A stretch of DNA of 10,000 nt, taken from NCBI GenBank assembly GCA_020216745.1, contig JAIWNQ010000245.1:1-10000 (forward strand). The letters run 5' to 3'. Shown piece by piece: positions 6,959 to 10,000 of this stretch (positions are counted from its first letter, which is position 1; every line of letters begins with the position of its first letter). This stretch comes from Candidatus Hydrogenedens sp. (GTDB lineage: Bacteria > Hydrogenedentota > Hydrogenedentia > Hydrogenedentales > Hydrogenedentaceae). The notes under the pieces were generated by a model, which was not told the DNA's origin, ran no database searches, and was given only the letters and a program-made list of their open reading frames with translations. The position numbers and the translations under genes are program-made.

Positions 6959-8032
6959 TTATCGGATTTCAATCATTCGTTGGATGGGTACTCTTGCTTT
7001 TGCAATGATATCAGGAGGGACTTCAACTTGATATTGAAGTTTTTTTAGCGATTCCAATGTCTGTTCAAGGGTAATAAGATTCATGTGTTTACAACGCAGG
7101 CTACATGCCCGAACAATATTAATCTCAGGGAATTCTGCCTGAATATTATCTCCCATAGCACATTCAGTAAATAAAGCCAACCTCACATTAGGATGTTCTT
7201 TTACATACTTGACCATCCCTTGTGTACTTCCGACATAATCCACGTTCTTTATTACATCGGGTGGACATTCTGGATGAGCCAATATTTTCACATCGGGATA
7301 TTGTTGGCGAATATGGTCTACATCTTCTGGCTTAAACAATTCATGCACTTCACATTTTGCTTTCCACCCAATAACAACGGGCTCAGAACTTGTTTCTATA
7401 TCATTCATAGTTACTTCATCTGGAAGATAGAACTTTGCACCTAATTCGTTGGCTGTATTACGTGCAAGATATTCATCAGGAACAAAGATAACAGCCTTGT
7501 ACCCCTGCTTAAAGATATAGGTCACAACACTGCTTGCATTCCCTGAGGTGCAACAATAATCAGATTCCGATTTTGTATCCGCATAAGTATTGACATAGGA
7601 TACAATTGGAACCGACGGAAACTTCTGTTTTAACTGGATAATATCCTCTCGGCTAATCCCTTCTGCTAACGAACAACCTGCCTCACGAGACGGAACGAGA
7701 ACCGTCTTGGTCGGGTTTAATATCTTTGCCGTCTCGCCCATAAACCATACACCACAAAATACAATAATATCTGCTTCTGTTTTGCTTGCTACGATAGAAA
7801 GATACAGAGAATCGCCGACATGGTCAGGGATAGAATGATATAGGGCAGGTTCCATATAATTGTGTCCCAAAATAACTGCATTCTTCTCCTCTTTCAATTT
7901 AAGTATCTCATATGCATACTGTGCCTTTAACTCAATTTCAAACTCAGGAAGTATGCCTATTAATCTCTTCTTCATCCGCTCAAGAAGAGTCGAATAATCT
8001 TTTATACATGTTGGATTTGGTTCATTTTCCAT
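6959..8032 (-). CDS. nadA: Quinolinate synthase A
   Basis: 357 residues. The enzyme condenses iminoaspartate with dihydroxyacetone phosphate to quinolinate in de novo NAD synthesis, in the cytoplasm, and needs one 4Fe-4S cluster. The family signatures are all present: GHNYMEP at 56-62, FCGVWFMGETAKIL at 92-105 with Cys93, AGCSLAEG, SDYCCTSGNA at 157-166, GWKAKCEVHE at 222-231 with Cys227, HPEC at 253-256, GSTQGM at 268-273, TECAMGDN at 289-296 and ACSLRCKHMN at 309-318 with Cys314. Cys93, Cys227 and Cys314 are the expected cluster ligands. Length is normal for the family. The first 19 residues are poorly conserved and the ribosome site before 8032 is weak (AAGG, about 14 bases away), so Met20 is a possible start. 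nadB and nadC are not in the window. It follows sufU by 126 bases with a promoter candidate between, so it may be co-transcribed or independent. Confidence 0.96.
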   Translation of the reverse strand: MENEPNPTCIKDYSTLLERMKKRLIGILPEFEIELKAQYAYEILKLKEEKNAVILGHNYMEPALYHSIPDHVGDSLYLSIVASKTEADIIVFCGVWFMGETAKILNPTKTVLVPSREAGCSLAEGISREDIIQLKQKFPSVPIVSYVNTYADTKSESDYCCTSGNASSVVTYIFKQGYKAVIFVPDEYLARNTANELGAKFYLPDEVTMNDIETSSEPVVIGWKAKCEVHELFKPEDVDHIRQQYPDVKILAHPECPPDVIKNVDYVGSTQGMVKYVKEHPNVRLALFTECAMGDNIQAEFPEINIVRACSLRCKHMNLITLEQTLESLKKLQYQVEVPPDIIAKARVPIQRMIEIR

Positions 8033-8085
8033 AATGAGGTTAATACCTTGTTTTGAAAAATTAAAAAATAAAAAAGGAAAATTAG

Positions 8086-8094
8086 ATTATACCA
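8086..8094 (-). promoter_or_regulatory. Extended -10 promoter candidate for nadA
   Basis: TGGTATAAT on the minus strand, a perfect -10 with TGn extension; no good -35 at the normal spacing. Transcription would start near 8079, about 46 bases before the nadA ATG, in a U-rich leader. No terminator is visible between sufU and this site, so read-through from the suf operon is also possible. I see no clear NadR, NiaR or NrtR-type operator. Confidence 0.5.
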
Positions 8095-8158
8095 GACTAT
8101 AAGCAATAAACTCGAATAATAGCACCTTCGTTCTTTGATAAGATATATATACCTTTAA

Positions 8159-8617
8159 CTACTCCGTCGATACAGGTTTGGTTTCCTCTCCTTCTAAAAG
8201 TGCTAAGATAGAGTGCCATGATAAGGAGGCGCACTTAATTCGGATTGGAAATTCACGGACACCAGTGATAGCTACTAATTTTCCCCATTTCGTTTCATCC
8301 ACAGGTGTTTGTGGAGAAGAACGTAGCAATTCTAAAAAATCGCGAATGATGCTTACCGCTTCGTTTACAGGTTGTTTTTCAAGGAATGTCGTGAGTAATG
8401 AGGCAGATGCTTTAGAGATAGCACAACCTTGACCAGTAAAGTAGATTTCACGAATTACATCACCATCCAATTTTAAATAGAAGGTGTAATGGTCTCCACA
8501 TAAGGGATTAAAACCCTCTAATTTTTTGTCATAATCATCAGGGACACCAAAATTTCGTGGATTTTTTGCATGGTCTAAAAGAAGTTTTTCATAAAGTATC
8601 TTAGAGGCAGAACTCAT
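8159..8617 (-). CDS. sufU: SufU-type Fe-S assembly sulfur acceptor
   Basis: 152 residues of the NifU-N/IscU fold. NPLCGD (Cys40, Asp42), GQGCAISKAS (Cys65) and IKCASLSW (Cys129) are the SufU pattern; these three Cys and the Asp bind the zinc ion across which the persulfide from SufS is taken. The insertion between the second and third Cys (residues about 84-112) and the lack of the IscU-type His before the last Cys separate it from IscU scaffolds. In SufU systems the protein relays sulfur from SufS to the SufBCD scaffold. Its ATG overlaps the sufS stop as ATGA (8614-8617), a sign of translational coupling and a match to its partner role. Length and motifs are normal; nothing is missing. Confidence 0.95.
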   Translation of the reverse strand: MSSASKILYEKLLLDHAKNPRNFGVPDDYDKKLEGFNPLCGDHYTFYLKLDGDVIREIYFTGQGCAISKASASLLTTFLEKQPVNEAVSIIRDFLELLRSSPQTPVDETKWGKLVAITGVREFPIRIKCASLSWHSILALLEGEETKPVSTE

Positions 8618-9894
8618 TCGAATATTTCCTTAATTTTGTATATCGCTTTTATCAGGGCGTCTATCTCATCTATTACGTTATAAACTGCAAAAGAAGCACG
8701 TGCTGTACTCGATACTCCATAACGTTCCATAATAGGTTGAGCACAATGATGCCCCGCACGAATAGCAATTCCTTCCTCATCAAGAATCTGTCCTATATCA
8801 TGTGGATGTGCAGAATCCATTATAAACGATATAACACCAGTGTGATGTTCTTTGGGACCCAATATACGAACACCTGGAATTTCATCTATCGTTCTCATTG
8901 CGTATTGTATTAATACTTCCTCATAATCAAATATTTTCTGCATGCCGATAGATTGCAAAAAATCGATAGCGGAACCTAAACCAATGACTCCCTCGATATT
9001 AGGCGTTCCTGCCTCAAATTTTTGTGGGGAATGTGCATAGATTGTATTTTCCAAAGTGACATTCAATATCATGCTACCACCTGTTTGGTACGGTTCCATA
9101 CGTTCTAATAGTGGTGCTCTCCCATAAAGAATCCCTATCCCCGTAGGTCCATAAAATTTATGAGCGGAACAGGCAAAAAAGTCGCAACCCAAATCCTGAA
9201 CATCAATCGGCATGTGAGCTATACTTTGAGCACCATCAACAATAAATACAGCACCAACGTCATGAGCCTTCTGAGCAATCTCACGAATAGGATTTATCGT
9301 CCCTAAAACATTTGAAACATGTGTTACAGAGACAATCTTTGTTTTAGACGTTAGAAGTTCATCAAGACGACTTAAATCTAAATACCCTTCCTCTGTAATA
9401 GGAATATATTTCAATTTTGCCCCAGTCTGTCGTGATACCACCTGCCATGGAATCATATTCGAATGATGTTCCATTTCAGTAATTAATATTTCATCATCAG
9501 GCGTTAATCGAGGGCGAGCATAGGATTGAGCAATTAAGTTTATAGATTCGGTTGTCCCTTTGGTAAATACAATTTCACAATCAACCTTTGCATTTATAAA
9601 TCGTGCAACCTTAGAACGCACTTCCTCATACTTGTCTGTGATTTTCTCACTTAAGTAATGTATCCCTCGATGCACATTAGCGTTCTCTTTCAAGTAATAT
9701 CGCGTGATAGTATCAATTACATTTTGGGGTTTTTGAGTGGTTGCCGCATTGTCGAGATAAATTAAAGGTTTACCATGAACCATTGTTTCTAATATAGGAA
9801 ATTGGCTACGAATGCTTTCCAGTCCAAGCCTACGAGCCAATATCTCCGCCCGTAGACGAAGTGACTTCTGAGTTTTTTCCTCTGCAAGGCTCAT
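8614..9894 (-). CDS. sufS: Cysteine desulfurase SufS
   Basis: 426 residues, a PLP-dependent class V aminotransferase-fold enzyme that takes sulfur from cysteine as a persulfide and gives it to SufU. Seen in order: YLDNAATTQKP at 46-56, NVHRGIHYLSE at 73-83, FTKGTTESIN at 110-119, EMEHHSNMIPW at 140-150 (His144 stacks on PLP), VDGAQSIAHMP at 219-229 (Asp220 and Gln223 contact the cofactor), SAHKFYGPTGIG at 243-254 with the PLP Lys246, FEAGTPN at 293-299, and RAGHHCAQP at 379-387 with the catalytic Cys384. The short Cys loop and RAGHHC form mark it as group II (SufS), not NifS/IscS. The N-terminus is about 20 residues longer than in many relatives. TAAGGAT, overlapping the sufD stop, serves as ribosome site. 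It lies between sufD (12-base gap) and sufU (4-base overlap). Confidence 0.97.
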   Translation of the reverse strand: MSLAEEKTQKSLRLRAEILARRLGLESIRSQFPILETMVHGKPLIYLDNAATTQKPQNVIDTITRYYLKENANVHRGIHYLSEKITDKYEEVRSKVARFINAKVDCEIVFTKGTTESINLIAQSYARPRLTPDDEILITEMEHHSNMIPWQVVSRQTGAKLKYIPITEEGYLDLSRLDELLTSKTKIVSVTHVSNVLGTINPIREIAQKAHDVGAVFIVDGAQSIAHMPIDVQDLGCDFFACSAHKFYGPTGIGILYGRAPLLERMEPYQTGGSMILNVTLENTIYAHSPQKFEAGTPNIEGVIGLGSAIDFLQSIGMQKIFDYEEVLIQYAMRTIDEIPGVRILGPKEHHTGVISFIMDSAHPHDIGQILDEEGIAIRAGHHCAQPIMERYGVSSTARASFAVYNVIDEIDALIKAIYKIKEIFE

Positions 9895-9906
9895 ATATAA
9901 AAATCC

Positions 9907-10000
9907 TTACAAGCTCATAATTAAATAATGACTAATGAATTCCTTTGTGTTTGGAAATGGAATATCAGCCAATACCTGATTTGCAAAACCACGAACAAGA
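9907..10000 (-). CDS. sufD: Fe-S assembly protein SufD (or SufB), C-terminal end only
   Basis: The minus strand reads LVRGFANQVLADIPFPNTKE and then FISHYLIMSL to a TAA at 9907-9909; the rest lies beyond the window. 'LVRGFAxxVLxxIP' is the usual end of SufB/SufD proteins, which together with the ATPase SufC form the scaffold on which Fe-S clusters are built. The position right before sufS in the same operon is the common place of sufD (sufCBDSU or sufBCDSU orders), so SufD is favoured, but 31 residues cannot exclude SufB. The 12-base gap to sufS indicates one transcript. Confidence 0.8.
   Translation of the reverse strand, partial: LVRGFANQVLADIPFPNTKEFISHYLIMSL

Noticed and set aside
7193..7444. 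Plus-strand 83-residue frame within nadA
   Set aside because: It lies wholly antisense to conserved nadA motifs and has no supporting signal.
8178..8432. Plus-strand 84-residue frame within sufU
   Set aside because: Antisense shadow of a complete and conserved gene.

Overview
The window is AT-rich bacterial DNA. It carries a run of prepilin-type proteins of the class with an N-terminal methylation helix and a C-terminal H-X9-DG-like motif. Large sets of such genes are best known from Planctomycetes, Lentisphaerae and related candidate phyla such as Hydrogenedentes. I would place the host in or near that group, with low certainty because no rRNA or other phylogenetic marker is present.

Layout. 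(1) 1-215: the 5' end of an IS5-family transposase on the minus strand, cut by the window edge. (2) 216-601: an AT-rich intergenic stretch with a candidate promoter and a leader holding two perfect extended Shine-Dalgarno sequences. (3) 602-1429: the only plus-strand gene, a lipoprotein with two predicted beta-sandwich (PPC-like) modules, followed by a strong Rho-independent terminator at 1497-1535. (4) about 1542-2242: a decayed IS481-family element whose transposase has lost its central part and is split by stops and frameshifts. (5) 2390-6896: four paralogous prepilin-type genes in tandem on the minus strand. Three are intact; each of these has a 3' hairpin terminator, and candidate promoters are visible for two. 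The fourth (5917-6896) is broken by a single missing base exactly at a conserved Cys codon. (6) 6959-10000: nadA, sufU, sufS and the end of sufD on the minus strand.

How the genes work together. SufS (cysteine desulfurase) and SufU (sulfur acceptor) overlap by ATGA and follow sufD by 12 bases, so they look like the end of a SUF iron-sulfur assembly operon transcribed from outside the window. The next gene, nadA, encodes a 4Fe-4S enzyme of NAD synthesis, a likely client of the SUF system; it has its own extended -10 promoter candidate. The prepilin-like proteins probably form or decorate a surface or periplasmic type IV pilus-like or type II secretion-like structure, but no assembly gene (ATPase, peptidase, secretin) lies in the window, so their use cannot be read from context. 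The lipoprotein sits between two insertion-sequence remnants and may be an acquired or isolated accessory gene.

I found no tRNA, rRNA, CRISPR array or phage gene. The most notable points are the mosaic pilin array with conserved hairpins, the one-base lesion in the fourth copy, the decayed IS481 element that does not show as an ORF, and the lipoprotein leader.
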